64,000 nt of DNA from the NCBI GenBank assembly GCA_043228905.1, contig JBHGNT010000017.1, positions 10,602,001 through 10,666,000 on the forward strand, written 5' to 3'. The notes under the pieces were generated by a model. That model did no database searches and had not been told where the DNA came from. It was given only the letters and a program-made list of their open reading frames with translations. Position 1 is the first letter of the stretch. Every line of letters starts with the position of its first letter. Below, one piece after another: positions 22,498-32,728 of the stretch. This stretch comes from Azolla caroliniana. Its lineage: Eukaryota > Polypodiophyta. Made by a program: the position numbers and the translations under genes.

Positions 22498-23379
22498 AAG
22501 TTATATTTTTATCATTACAATTCTCATACATGAGAGCTTGAATGAGTGACATGGTTATCATGCAATACATGCAATGCATGAGCGCCAAATGGCAAACATG
22601 CATCACATGCATGTCTTGCACCCTCACATGCATCATATGCATGGGGGCATCTATAAAAGAGTGGATGAAAAAGAAAAACGGAGCTAGGTATTAATCAAGA
22701 AATTAATAAAAAAATAGAAAATTCATTATCCAATTGGTGATGTATTAATCTTGTTTCTCAAATCTAAAGTCAAGGGTTCAATCTTAATCTCTCTCTCTCT
22801 CTCCATCTCAATCTTTCTCTCGCCATATCAATCTCTCTCAATCTATCTTAAATACTTTCTCACTGAAGCTAGTACAAACTTCAAATCCTTCCAGTCCAGG
22901 ACCCCCGCGGTTCCGCCTCACGATCCGCACATAGTGATGGATTTTCACGACAACAGAAGCGCACAGACTCCAACTATCACTATGAGGGGACGAATACAAT
23001 CTGAGACTCAAAGGCAACGAGCTTGAGCTCTATGTCTTCGCCAACAAGCAGTTACAAACAGAAACTAGTTTTGTATCTCTCCCTCTCTCTCTCTCACGCT
23101 CTGTGTACAACGATGATACAACAACAACTCTCACTAATGTGATTTCCCTAAGTCATATTTATACTTATATGACATTTGGGCTATTTACAAATATAGCCTC
23201 GATGGGCTCACTCTGAAACATATTTACACATATGTCCTTGGATCTGGTTTGCACCAGATCCATCTGGATTCACTCGATCCGGTTTCCAGGTCTCATCTAG
23301 AAACCTTCCGAATATGGTTCCTTCATCCGGCTCATCCAGATCCCATCTAGAGGGACTGAATTCCCAACAAACTCCCCCT

Positions 23380-26300
23380 TCACTCCGGCATGGGATTTCT
23401 TGTTAATCTAATCCGTCTTCGGCACGCGTCCAGCTTGTCGATTGGAAGCACCTTGGTTAGCATATCTGATCCGTTCTCCTTCATGTGGATCTTCGTCAAC
23501 CCAAAGCCTTGATCTTCTAATCTCTCCTGGATCCAGTGATACCTCCGCTGGATGTGCTTCATCCAGGAATGGTATGCCACGTTCTTTGCAAGGTGGATGT
23601 CACTTTGACTGTCGTAGTAGAGCCGGTATTCCTCCTATCGGACCCCTAGCTCTCCGATGAAGTCCTTCATCCAGATTACTTCCTTGTCGCTTCCACGGCT
23701 GCCATATACTCTGCTTCCGTTGTTGACAGTGAAACGAACTTTTGCAGCCTCGACTGCCATGATACGGCTCCCCCTCCATATGTCATGACGTATCCAGATG
23801 TGGACCGGCTGGTATCCGAATCAGACGACATATCTGAATCCGTAAAACCTACCAATTGGGGTTTACCTAAGCCGAATCGGAGGCACATACTCAAGGTACC
23901 TTTCAAATACCGAAGTATCCACTTGACTGTGTTCCACTGCTCTCCTTCCGGATTGCTCATGAACCGGCTGACAACTCTGACAACATATGCAATATCCGGC
24001 CAGGTGTACACCATTGCATACATTAGGCTTCCAACGGCAGAGGCATATGGTATCTTCGTCATATCCGACTTCTTTGCCTTTGTCTTCGGGCTTTGCTTTC
24101 TAGACAGCTTGCAGTTTGCCGGAAGTGTAGATCCGACCGGTTTTGCCTCCGACATGTTGAACCGTTGAAGCACCTTTGTCATGTACTTTTCTTGTGACAA
24201 CCACAATAGCTTCTTCTTTCAGTCCCGGATGATGTGCATCCCCAAAATATGTCTTGTCAGACCCAAGTCTTTCATTCAGAAGGTCTAGTTTAGGGCCTTC
24301 TTCAGTATTTGTATCTTGACTTGGTCTCGTCCGACGATCAACATTTCGTCCACGCACAGGAGCAATATAAGGAAATCTCCTCCGTCAAATTTTTTCACAA
24401 ACACGCAGTGGTCAGCTTGCGTCTTTTGGTACCCTTGGTCGGTCATGAAGGAGTCGAACTTCCGGTACCATTGGGGGGGGGGGATTGCTTCAATCCGTGT
24501 AAGCTCTTCTTTAGCCGGCACACCAGGTGTTGCTTCCCTTTCTTCTCAAATCCTTCCGGTTGATGCATGTAGATCTCTTCTTCGAGGTCGCCATGTAGGA
24601 ATGTTGCCTTGACATCCAGTTGCTCTACCTCGAGGTCCATGCTTGCCGCTATGCTCAATACCGTCCGGATGGATGTCATCTTTACTACCAGGGCGAAGAT
24701 CTCGTCGAAATCCACTCCTTTCTTCTACTGGAAGCTCTTCACCATGATTCGGGCCTTATACCTTGGTGGATTTCCGGCGTCTCCCGGTTTCAGCTTGTAC
24801 ACCCACTTGTTCCGGAGTGCCCTCTTTCCTTTCGGCAACTCCGTCAGTTCGTATGTGTGGTTCTCATGTAGGGAATCCATCTCGTCCTGCATGGCACTCA
24901 ACCACTTGCGGTTGTGGGTGTCTTTATTTTCTTCTTCTAAGCTTTTCGGCTGCCCCTCATCGGTCAGCAATACGTGCTTTGTATCTGGGAATCTCCAGGG
25001 GGCTCTTCTCTCTTAGAGCGGATATCTCTGAACTTGGTTTTCGGCAACCAGTTCCTTCGTTTGTTCTTCATCTGAATCTGATTCGGGGTCTTGTCCAGTT
25101 TCGGTGTCTCCTTCTTCTTCTTCTTTGGTTGGTTTGGTTTCTGCTCCGAATCCGGCCAATTCATCGAGTGTCATCCGGCTTCCAGCCGGATGGGTCCTCA
25201 ACTCCTTCAACTGATCTTTGCATGTTGACCCGGAATTCATTATCTTCTTCTTCGACTCCCAGTCAGCAATGGTCTTATACTCCATGAAGATAATGTCCCG
25301 ACTCCGGAAGACCTTCTTGTCGACCAGGTCCCACACTCGGTAGCCAAACTCGTTGTCGCCATATCCGAGGAATATGCATGCCCGAGACTTCGAATCCAAC
25401 TTTGCTCTCTTGTCCTTTGCAACATGCACATATGCAAGACACCCGAACACCTTCAAATGTCAGTAAGACACATCTTTACCGGTCCATACTCTCTATGGTG
25501 TGTCTCCATCCAAGGGTACTGAGGGTGATCTGTTAATCACGTATGTCGTCGTCATCAGCGCCTCAGCCCAAAACGTCTTGGGTAACTTTGCATTTGCTAG
25601 CATGCTCTGAACTCTCTCCATTATGGTTCAGTTCATCCATTCAGCCAACCCATTCAATTCTGGTATCTTTGGCACAGTGAATTCGAGCCAGATTCCCTTC
25701 GATCGGCAATACTCCTCGAACTGCCCCCCGATATTCTCCTACATTATTTGCTCGAACCGCCTTCAACTTCCGGCCGGTTTCTCTCTCCACTCTCGTGTGG
25801 AGCTCCTTGAAGAAGAATAACACCTGATCCTTCATCTTCAATAGTGAGACCCACAACTTTCGACTGTGGTCATCTATGAACACCACGAAGTACTGCGATC
25901 CGGCATGTGACTTCGTGTCCACTTGACACACATCGATATGCACCAGCTCTAGTGGTGCGTTCCATCTCATCGGTGGTCTTGACCAGAAGGAGGTTCGATT
26001 TTGCTTGCCGGCCAAGCAACCAGTGCACTTCTCAAGATGCACGTCTTTCACCTCCGGAATGAGGTTATCTTCAGCAAGTCTTCTCATCCCTTTCTGACTC
26101 ATGTGACACAACCTCTTGTGCCATAGCTCACCGGCAGTGTCAGATGCTATGTTCACTTCTTCCTGGCCTATCCAGGCATGCATCAGATACAACATGGTGA
26201 TCTTCCCGGCTAGAGCCACGATCAGGCTTCCCTCGTTGAACTTCATGACTCCATTCCGGATGCTACCCATGTAGCCTTGAACCCTAGGCCTCCCCCTTGA

Positions 26301-26980
26301 CTTTGACCTTGTCCCCGACTTTTCCCGATTCTGGGGACTCCGATACCGGTTTCTCCCCCGGTTATGGTCATCTTCCGTGACCAAGGCCTTCGGATCGGTT
26401 CCGGACTCCCGGTTCTTCCGGCGAGCTTCTTCATCTAGCAAGCTTGATTTTACCTTTGTTAGGGACAACTTCTTTCCTTCCGGCCCGGTGTTGCCCAAAG
26501 TGACAACTAGCGTCTCCCAACTATCCGGGAGGGAGCCCAACAAGAGCAATGCAAGTACCTCGTCGGCTAGAGGTACTTTCAGCGAAGTTGTTTGGTTTAT
26601 GAGCCCCTGAAATGCGTTCATATGCTCCGCCATGCTGGATCCGTCCTGGTACCAGAGTCTCACTAGCTTCCAGAATACCGAAACCCGATTTTCGACGTTT
26701 TTACTCTCCAACATGGTGCCGATTTTCTCCTAGAGCACATGAGCCTTACTTTCTTCATTGAAGTTGTTGTACAGGCTCATGTCGATGAAGCACCGGATGT
26801 ACGTCGTTGTCTTCATGTGCATCACCTCCCATGTCACGACATCGATCTTGTCCGGTTTCTTGTCCCCAAACTGTACCGGCAGCCAAAGATCTTTGACCAC
26901 GAGCATGTTCCTCATCTTCGACTTCCACACTAGGTAGTTGGAGCAGTGAGCTTGAACATGCCGCTGAATGGTTCTTCCAT
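23380..26980 (-). pseudogene. C4 copia polyprotein, deleted and frameshifted
   Basis: Read on the minus strand from ATG at 26980, Gag runs through WKSKMRNMLVVKDLWLPVQFG and SSMAEHMNAFQGL with a frameshift and a stop. At about 26285 an in-frame deletion joins the basic region SRGRPR to GSIRNGVMKF, so the zinc knuckle and the whole protease are missing. GAG-pre-integrase (ELWHKRLCHMS, CTGCLAGK) and integrase (LELVHIDVCQVDTKSH, TRVERETGRKLKAVRANN) follow, with breaks near 25640. RT pieces at 24970-24285 carry NKWVYKLKPGDAG, VEQLDVKATFLHGD, HLVCRLKKSLHGLKQ and LLLCVDEM, where C and E replace Y and D of YVDD. RNase H (23676-24206 and 23380-23580) ends ...RNPMPE. It cannot function. Confidence 0.88.
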
Positions 26981-27069
26981 TTCCTTTGTTCGTTCTGATA
27001 CCAATTTGAGAGGAATAGAGCTCGGCCACAACCGAGACTCAAGCACTTAATGGAAGATTAAAACAGAAG

Positions 27070-27986
27070 TGGAGTACCCAGTGAGAATCAGAAGGAGGAA
27101 CCGGTAAGGACTGGACCCGATAAGGAGAACCGATAAGAACCAGATCAAGCAGAACCGGCAAGAGCCGGACGAAAAGGACCGGTAAGGAGGACTCGGTAAG
27201 AACCGGATAAAGAAAACCGGTGAGAACTGGATGAAGCAGACCCGGTGAGAACCGGATAAAGAAAACCGGTGAGAACCGGATGAAGCAAACCTGGCAAGAG
27301 CCGGATGAAGAAGGCCGGTGAGAGTTTCTCACTGGATGAAGAGACAAATTTGTAAATAAAAGAAAAGATTGTTACATGCATAGGGCAGGATTCAAACCCT
27401 ATACCTCCATGTTAATAATGTAAAGCCTTACCATTACACTAACATATCATTAGTGTTAAAAAAGTAAACGTCCCACATAGAAAGGTAAATTCACGCTAGG
27501 ATAAACTTTAGTTAGAAGAAAACGCATGATAAAAGAAAAAGCTGCGCATGCACATGTAGCGTGCATGAACACCATAATCGATAAAAAGACATCAAATTAG
27601 AAAAAGTAGGATGACTTTAGAAAAAGCATAGAGTCTATCTATAGAAAAAGCATGGATTGTTAAGACTCTCTCATCACTATATAAGGATGGGGAGCTCAAT
27701 GTAATAGGGGTGGGATGTGTGGAATATTTGGAAATTAGATATATTTCCTAAAACACCAATTAATATAATATATTCGTGGGATTCACGAATTTGTGATCAA
27801 AATTATCTCTTACTATTTAAATATTGATTAAATACATTAAACTCGTGGGATTCACGAGATTCATAACTTACCTATCTTTCTACCTATTCATTACTAGCCT
27901 TATCTCAGATTCTTCCTCCTCCTAGTCCAAAACCTCAGTGGTTCCCACCCGACTCACGCAACGATCCGGAGCCGAAAGGCATGACA
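27070..27986 (+). repeat. TG1 5' LTR, truncated at its start
   Basis: It aligns with 30172-31088 of the 3' LTR from tggagtaccc to the end atgaca. It includes the CCGG-rich array (27070-27330), the antisense tRNA-like module (27377-27440) and a TATA box (ctatataagg, 27679-27688). Confidence 0.85.
27377..27440 (-). other. tRNA-like A/B-box module, antisense, in the TG1 5' LTR
   Basis: The minus strand reads TAGTGTAATGGTAAGGC, and about 30 bases later GGTTTGAATCCTGCCC, resembling A and B boxes. The same module is in the 3' LTR at 30486-30549. Confidence 0.5.
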
Positions 27987-28009
27987 CAAAGTGGTGAACC
28001 CGACGTGAA

Positions 28010-29395
28010 ATGGGTGGCAAGGAGATGGAGAATCAACAAGAGGCGATGAACACGATGATGATGATTATTGAGCGGATGCAACAAGAACAACGCGCGATGT
28101 CGGAGATGAAGGCAACAGTAGAGTGGGTTGTGCGACGAAATGGGGATTTCAATGGAAAGGATGTGTCACGTTACCTATGTGACTATAAGGCGGAGATGAT
28201 GCAATGTCGAATACCGAAAGGATTGCAAGTGATATCCTTTAGTCGGGTGGCCTCAGACGAGCTGCAAGAGAGCATATACGAGATACGACAACAAAACACA
28301 ACGTGGGTGTCCTTTGAGAAAGCACTATTGGAGAAGTATGACTACGAGAGATCGATGGGACGAGATCGACGCGAGTTTGACTAGTGGGTGGCATCGACAA
28401 AGACTCATTGAACTGCGACACTAGCATTCTTAGAGTTTGAGTAGTTTTGCTCAACTCTCGGAGTGGGAACAAAGATCGGTGGGGGTGGATAAAGTCCTAA
28501 TGTTCGTAAGATCAATCAATCGAAAAGAAAGGATGGACATTGGGATCGAACTCAAGACGATGACAGTGCGAATGGTCTTACCGAGGATTGGGCTGAAGTC
28601 GAAAGAGTATGCCGAAGACATGATAAGAGGAAGATGAGAATATCATTGGCAACAACATGGCCTATAAGGGATGATCGATTAAGGATAAACGATGTGACTG
28701 ATACGAAGGCTGAAGTACGAGTCGATGGTACCACGGGAGAGGGTGTGGAACAAGGCATCCTCTCATCTTGCGAAAGAACGATGGCCAAGGATAAGGTCGA
28801 TGACTTGAGAGTGGCGAACACCACTTCAAGAACGGAAGAAGGTTTCAGAATACAAGTATCCGAAACATCAGGTGAAAAATGGGTAAGCATAATCGATTCT
28901 TGCATGATCGAGGGAGATAAAGAGTGCGAGGACGACATGATTGAGGAGATAGCCACGAAAAACGACATCGAGTCAGAGGTGTCTATGGACGAGCCAATGG
29001 CGGATGACCGTATCGAAACTTTCTCACCACTGATTCCAAAGACTCTAGCGGTTGCGTTCGAAAGGCAACGTGAGACCGAAGAGACGGAAGGTGGTGGAGA
29101 GAAAACGAAGGTCGAAGCCGATGCATACAACGGAGAGATAACCGAGAAGGTGGCTATAAGTGAAACGATGGAGGACGATAATACTGAGGATTCCTGCCCA
29201 TTAATTCTAGAGACTTCGGCGGTTGTGTCCGAGTACCAACGTGAGACCGGAGAGACAGGAGGTGGCGGCAAGAAAGGTAAAGTCAGAAGTTGGTTCGGAT
29301 GGAAGATGATCCAGACAAAATTCCGATCTAAACAAAAACCGACCCGAAAGGGGGCCGACTCGGTCAAAACCGATCAACCGAGTCCACGAATCTGA
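28010..29395 (+). pseudogene. gag: TG1 Gag with long acidic C-terminal region
   Basis: It starts MGGKEMENQQEAMNTMM, 23 bases inside the LTR. NGDFNGKDVSRYLCDYKAEMMQ, QVISFSRVASDELQESIYEI and WVSFEKALLEKYDYERS parallel the G1 capsid region. A TAG at 28382-28384, two or three more stops and two frame changes follow. Homology resumes as LSEWEQRSVGVDKVLMFVRS and LTEDWAEVERVCRRHDKRK. From 28634 the frame is open for 253 codons: an acidic stretch with two related blocks (LIPKTLAVAFERQRETEE and LILETSAVVSEYQRETGE) ending in a basic tail. No zinc knuckle or protease was found. The region 29400-30095 shows no convincing coding sequence. Confidence 0.75.
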
Positions 29396-30110
29396 TCGGA
29401 AGCCGATCCAACCGAAAGTTGATCGGACAAGACCGAATCAGAAAGAAGCTAATACGACTCAACCGAAAGCCGATCGGACAAGACCGATCCGGAAAAAAGT
29501 CAAGGTTGCTGAAGACAAGAAAGAGGCCAAGAAAAGACACTACCACGGGCAACAAGGACCAAGCGGGCCAAGTGGATTTGACGAGTGTTACCAAGGATGA
29601 GATCTTAGCAAATACGGTGAGCTCTATCATGAAGATTATCAACTCTAACACGAGATTATACAACAAAGATGAACAAAGTGGGAAGCATGGCACATGCACA
29701 AGACAAGAAGGGTTATGCTCAAGAGGATCACAAGGAGCCATGACAACCGGCCATGGCAATGTAAAGATAGAACAAAGAATATGGTGGATCGGGGATGGCG
29801 ACAATGGTTCGGGTGGAAAGAATGGACGTGCTCAAAATGGAGAGACAAAGTCGGCATAGCAAGAGAAACGGAGGGGATTGCGAGTAAAGGAGAAATACAA
29901 GAGCCGACAACTGATAACTAGGCGGAGCAAGCAATTGAAAATCGAAAATCGGACAGAGCTGTCAACCGAACAAAACCGGAAACCGGGCGGAGCCGGCAAC
30001 CAAGCACGACCAGCGACGAAACCAACCGAGCGGAGACTCGACGGACAAGACTAACAATCACCGACAACTTCAGCACATACCGAAGGACATGCGGGTTTGG
30101 AGGGGGCAAG

Positions 30111-31088
30111 TGTCGTAGTGTAATTCGCACACTACGTGAAAAATTATTTTTTGGTCTTTCCAGATAGGACATGGAGTACCCGGTGAGAACCGGAAGGAGG
30201 AACCGGTAAAGACCGGACCCAATAAGGAGAACCGGTAAGAACCAAATCAAGTAGAACCAGCAAGAGCCGGACGAAGAGGACCGGTAAGGAGGATCCGGTA
30301 AGAACCGGATAAAGAAAACCAGTGAGAACCGGATGAAGCAGACCCGGTGAGAATCGGATAAAGAAAACCGGTGAGAACCGGATGAAGCAGACCCGGCAAG
30401 AGCCGGATAAAGAAGGCCGATGAGAGTCTCTCAACGGATGAAGAGACAAATTTAGAAATAAAAAAAAAGATTGTTACATGAATAGGGCAAGATTCAAACC
30501 TTGTACCTCCATGTTAATAATGTAAAGCCTTACCATTACACTAACATATCATTAATGTTAAAAAAGTAAACGTCCCACATAGAAATGTAAGTTCACGCTA
30601 GGATTAACTTTAGTTAGAAGAAAACGCATGAGAAAAGAAAAAGCTACGCATGCACATGTAGCGTGCATGAACACCATAATCGATAAAAACGCATTAAATT
30701 AGAAAAAGTAGGATGACTTTAGAAAAAGCATAGAGTCTATCTATAGAAAAAGCATGGATTGTTAAGACTCTCTCATCACTATATAAGGATGGGGAGCTCA
30801 ATGTAATAGGGGTGGGATGTGTGGAATATTTGGAAATTAGATATATTTCCTAAAACACCAATTAATATAATATATTCGTGGGATTCACGAATTTGTGATC
30901 AAAATTGTCTCTTACTATCTAAATATTGATTAAATACATTAAACTCATGGGATTCACGAGATTCATAACTTACCTATCTTTCTACCTATTCATTACTAGC
31001 CTTATCTCAGATTCTTCCTCCTCCTAGTCCAAAACCTCAGTGATTCCCACCCGACTCACGCAACGATCTAGAGCCGAAAGGGATGACA
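30111..31088 (+). repeat. TG1 3' LTR (978 bp)
   Basis: It begins tgtcgtagtgtaattcgc after the polypurine tract and ends aagggatgaca. It contains the CCGG array (30172-30430), the antisense tRNA-like module (30486-30549) and the TATA box ctatataagg (30780-30789). Confidence 0.88.
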
Positions 31089-31505
31089 ACGGGAGCCCAC
31101 AGACTCCAACTATCACTATGAGGGGAGGAATACAATGTGAAACTCAGAGGCAACGACCTTGATCTTTATGTCTTCGCCAATCGACGGTTACAAATAGAAA
31201 CTAGTTCTGTATCGCTCTCTCTCTCTCTCACGCTCTGTGTACAACGATGATACAACAACAACTCTCACTAATGTGATTGCCCTAAGTCATATTTATACTT
31301 ATATGACATTTGGGCTATTTACATATATAGCTTGGATGGGCTCACTCAGTAAAACATATTTACACATATGTCCTTGGATCCAGTTTGCACCGGATCCATC
31401 CGGATTCACTCGATCCAGTTTCCGAGTCTCATCCGGAACCCTTCCGGATCCAGTTCCTTCATCCGGTTCGTCTGGTTCTCATCCGGAGGAACCGAATTCC
31501 CAACA

Positions 31506-32286
31506 AGTTCGAAGTCTCCACCATAAAAAAATCCTTAAAGACAATAAAAGAATACACACTCTTATTCTGAAATCCACATGACAACATTAGCTTAGTGCTA
31601 CTGCCCCTTTATGGAAAACCACCATATTCAACAAGGGCACACATAATCAAATGGACCATTTGGTTGCCCATATCCTTTAACTTGCAAAACATCATCTTCT
31701 CATGTTAATGGACTCATCAATAGGCACTAAACAAGGTTATCATTCGTCAATGTATAAATACAAAGATAGGGAATGAGTAAAAAATTAATTTGGATATAGG
31801 AATGAGAATCTAACTTGGCAAAACTTGATTATCTCATGAATGAACAAATCAGTTATGACAACAAATCTATGTAGCAAGAATTCCAACTTTTGAAGCATAT
31901 ATATATTAATGAGTAATACTCGTGCACTATTTATGGTTGTGAACCATCGTTCTCCCGCACCATCTTTTGCACTATTTATTTTGTGTCAATATACATGTGT
32001 GGGAATGCCTTTCAAAAGTCCTATGTGAGATCCATGTGAAGAAGATACTTAATGTTAGTGTTGCTTACGGTTAGTCCAAAATAATCAGGTTTGATATGCT
32101 TCAATCTTATTTTAAACATTATTAAACACAAGAGAGCCCTACTGGGGGGCTCGGGGAAACAAGAGAACAAAAACATAAACACAAAGAGAGAGAGAGAGAA
32201 ACAAAAAGAACAAAGTTACCCAGAAAAAAAAGAAAAAAAAAGTGAGAAACAAAAACAGTTCACCCGAAACACAGAACCGCACACAC

Positions 32287-32324
<38 letters not shown>

Positions 32325-32728
32325 CAAACAAATAACCTTTTTTGTTTGTTGCTTTTTTATTCTTTTTCTTTTTCGTTTTTATATTGTGAAATGCTATTTT
32401 TCTACTTTTACATTTCGGCTGATAATAATACATATGTATCTAATCTATATATATAATACATATATATATGTATGTGTATAATAAATAAAGTGTGGACGGC
32501 TCCGATCGTCTGGAAATGAGCCCTCCCTCTCAAAAGCCTAAAAATCTCCCTTTTTCTCTTTTCTCTCTATTCTTGACTAATGGCCAAAAGAGGGAGACGA
32601 GAAAGAGAAAGAGAAAGAGAAAAGAAGGATGAAGATGACCCCAAAAACAAAGAGAAAGAAAGAAGAAGAAGAATAATAATAATAATAATAAGAAGAAGAC
32701 GGGTTGTGTGTACATATAGCAAAGAACC
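31506..32728 (+). promoter_or_regulatory. Upstream region and leader of the ENT gene
   Basis: From 31506 to about 32440 the DNA is AT-rich and shows no gene or repeat I can name, apart from a (GA)n run at 32291-32320. A tatatata-rich stretch at 32443-32475 is the best core-promoter candidate. From about 32515 to 32728 there is a CT-rich and then GA-rich leader typical of plant 5' UTRs. An upstream ATG at 32580 opens a frame that overlaps the main ATG out of frame. Confidence 0.4.
32291..32320. repeat. (GA)n microsatellite
   Basis: An uninterrupted run of about 14 ga units upstream of the ENT gene. Confidence 0.95.

Larger units (their letters stand above)
21301..22952. mobile_element. Solo LTR-like insertion S2 (1652 bp) in the C4 3' LTR
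   Basis: It begins tgtcgtgaagattttc and ends attttcacgaca, giving inverted ends 10-12 bp long. It contains a CCGG-rich part (21710-21870), a MITE (21978-22368), an antisense tRNA-like module (22425-22497), a TATA-like ctataaaaga (22651-22660) and CT-rich tracts. It has the same order of parts as S1, and the ~390-bp length difference equals the MITE. The right flank acaga and left flank cacgg suggest a decayed duplication of the acggg site. No protein-coding sequence is present. Confidence 0.78.
21202..23369 (-). repeat. C4 3' LTR, interrupted by S2
   Basis: LTR parts are 21202-21300 and 22953-23369; on the minus strand it starts TGTTGGGAATTC. The palindromes around the TATA box are present at about 23146-23222. 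Confidence 0.78.
27070..31088 (+). mobile_element. TG1: non-autonomous gypsy-type element with LTRs and gag only
   Basis: Two related LTRs (27070-27986, lacking its first ~61 bp, and 30111-31088) enclose 2.1 kb holding a primer site, a broken gag and a polypurine tract (tttggagggggcaag), with no protease, RT, RNase H or integrase. This is the layout called TR-GAG. The primer site matches G1 in 18 of 19 bases, the Gag is homologous to G1 Gag, and the LTR start (tgtcgtagtgtaattcgcac) resembles the G1 LTR start. It was therefore probably moved by G1-like proteins. acggg after 31088 is the presumed target duplication. Confidence 0.83.
21202..31505 (-). mobile_element. Copia C4: full-span element with both LTRs interrupted by other elements
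   Basis: This is a minus-strand TNT1-like copia. The 5' LTR spans 31505 down to 27007, split by TG1. The primer site is TGGTATCAGAAC at 27002-26991, coding 26980-23380, polypurine tract 23371-23383, and 3' LTR 23369 down to 21202, split by S2. The sequence agttc flanks it on both sides (21197-21201 and 31506-31510), a plausible TSD. The 3' LTR stops at taatggaag, about 40 bp short of the LTR end seen in the 5' copy, so its boundary is less certain. It is related to C5 and C11 by protein and LTR. Confidence 0.8.
27007..31505 (-). repeat. C4 5' LTR, interrupted by TG1
   Basis: LTR parts are 27007-27069 and 31089-31505. The 5' LTR lacks about 75 bp that the 3' LTR has next to its insertion point, together with the first ~61 bp of the TG1 LTR, so one deletion spans that junction. 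tggag occurs at both break points. Confidence 0.78.

Noticed and set aside
28552-29367. 271-codon minus-strand frame opposite TG1 gag
   Set aside because: Mirror frame of the acidic Gag extension; Ser/Val/Phe-rich with no domain, and homology lies on the plus strand.
31237-31581. Plus-strand 114-codon frame
   Set aside because: Lies across the C4 5' LTR and its edge; no motif and reversed relative to the element.
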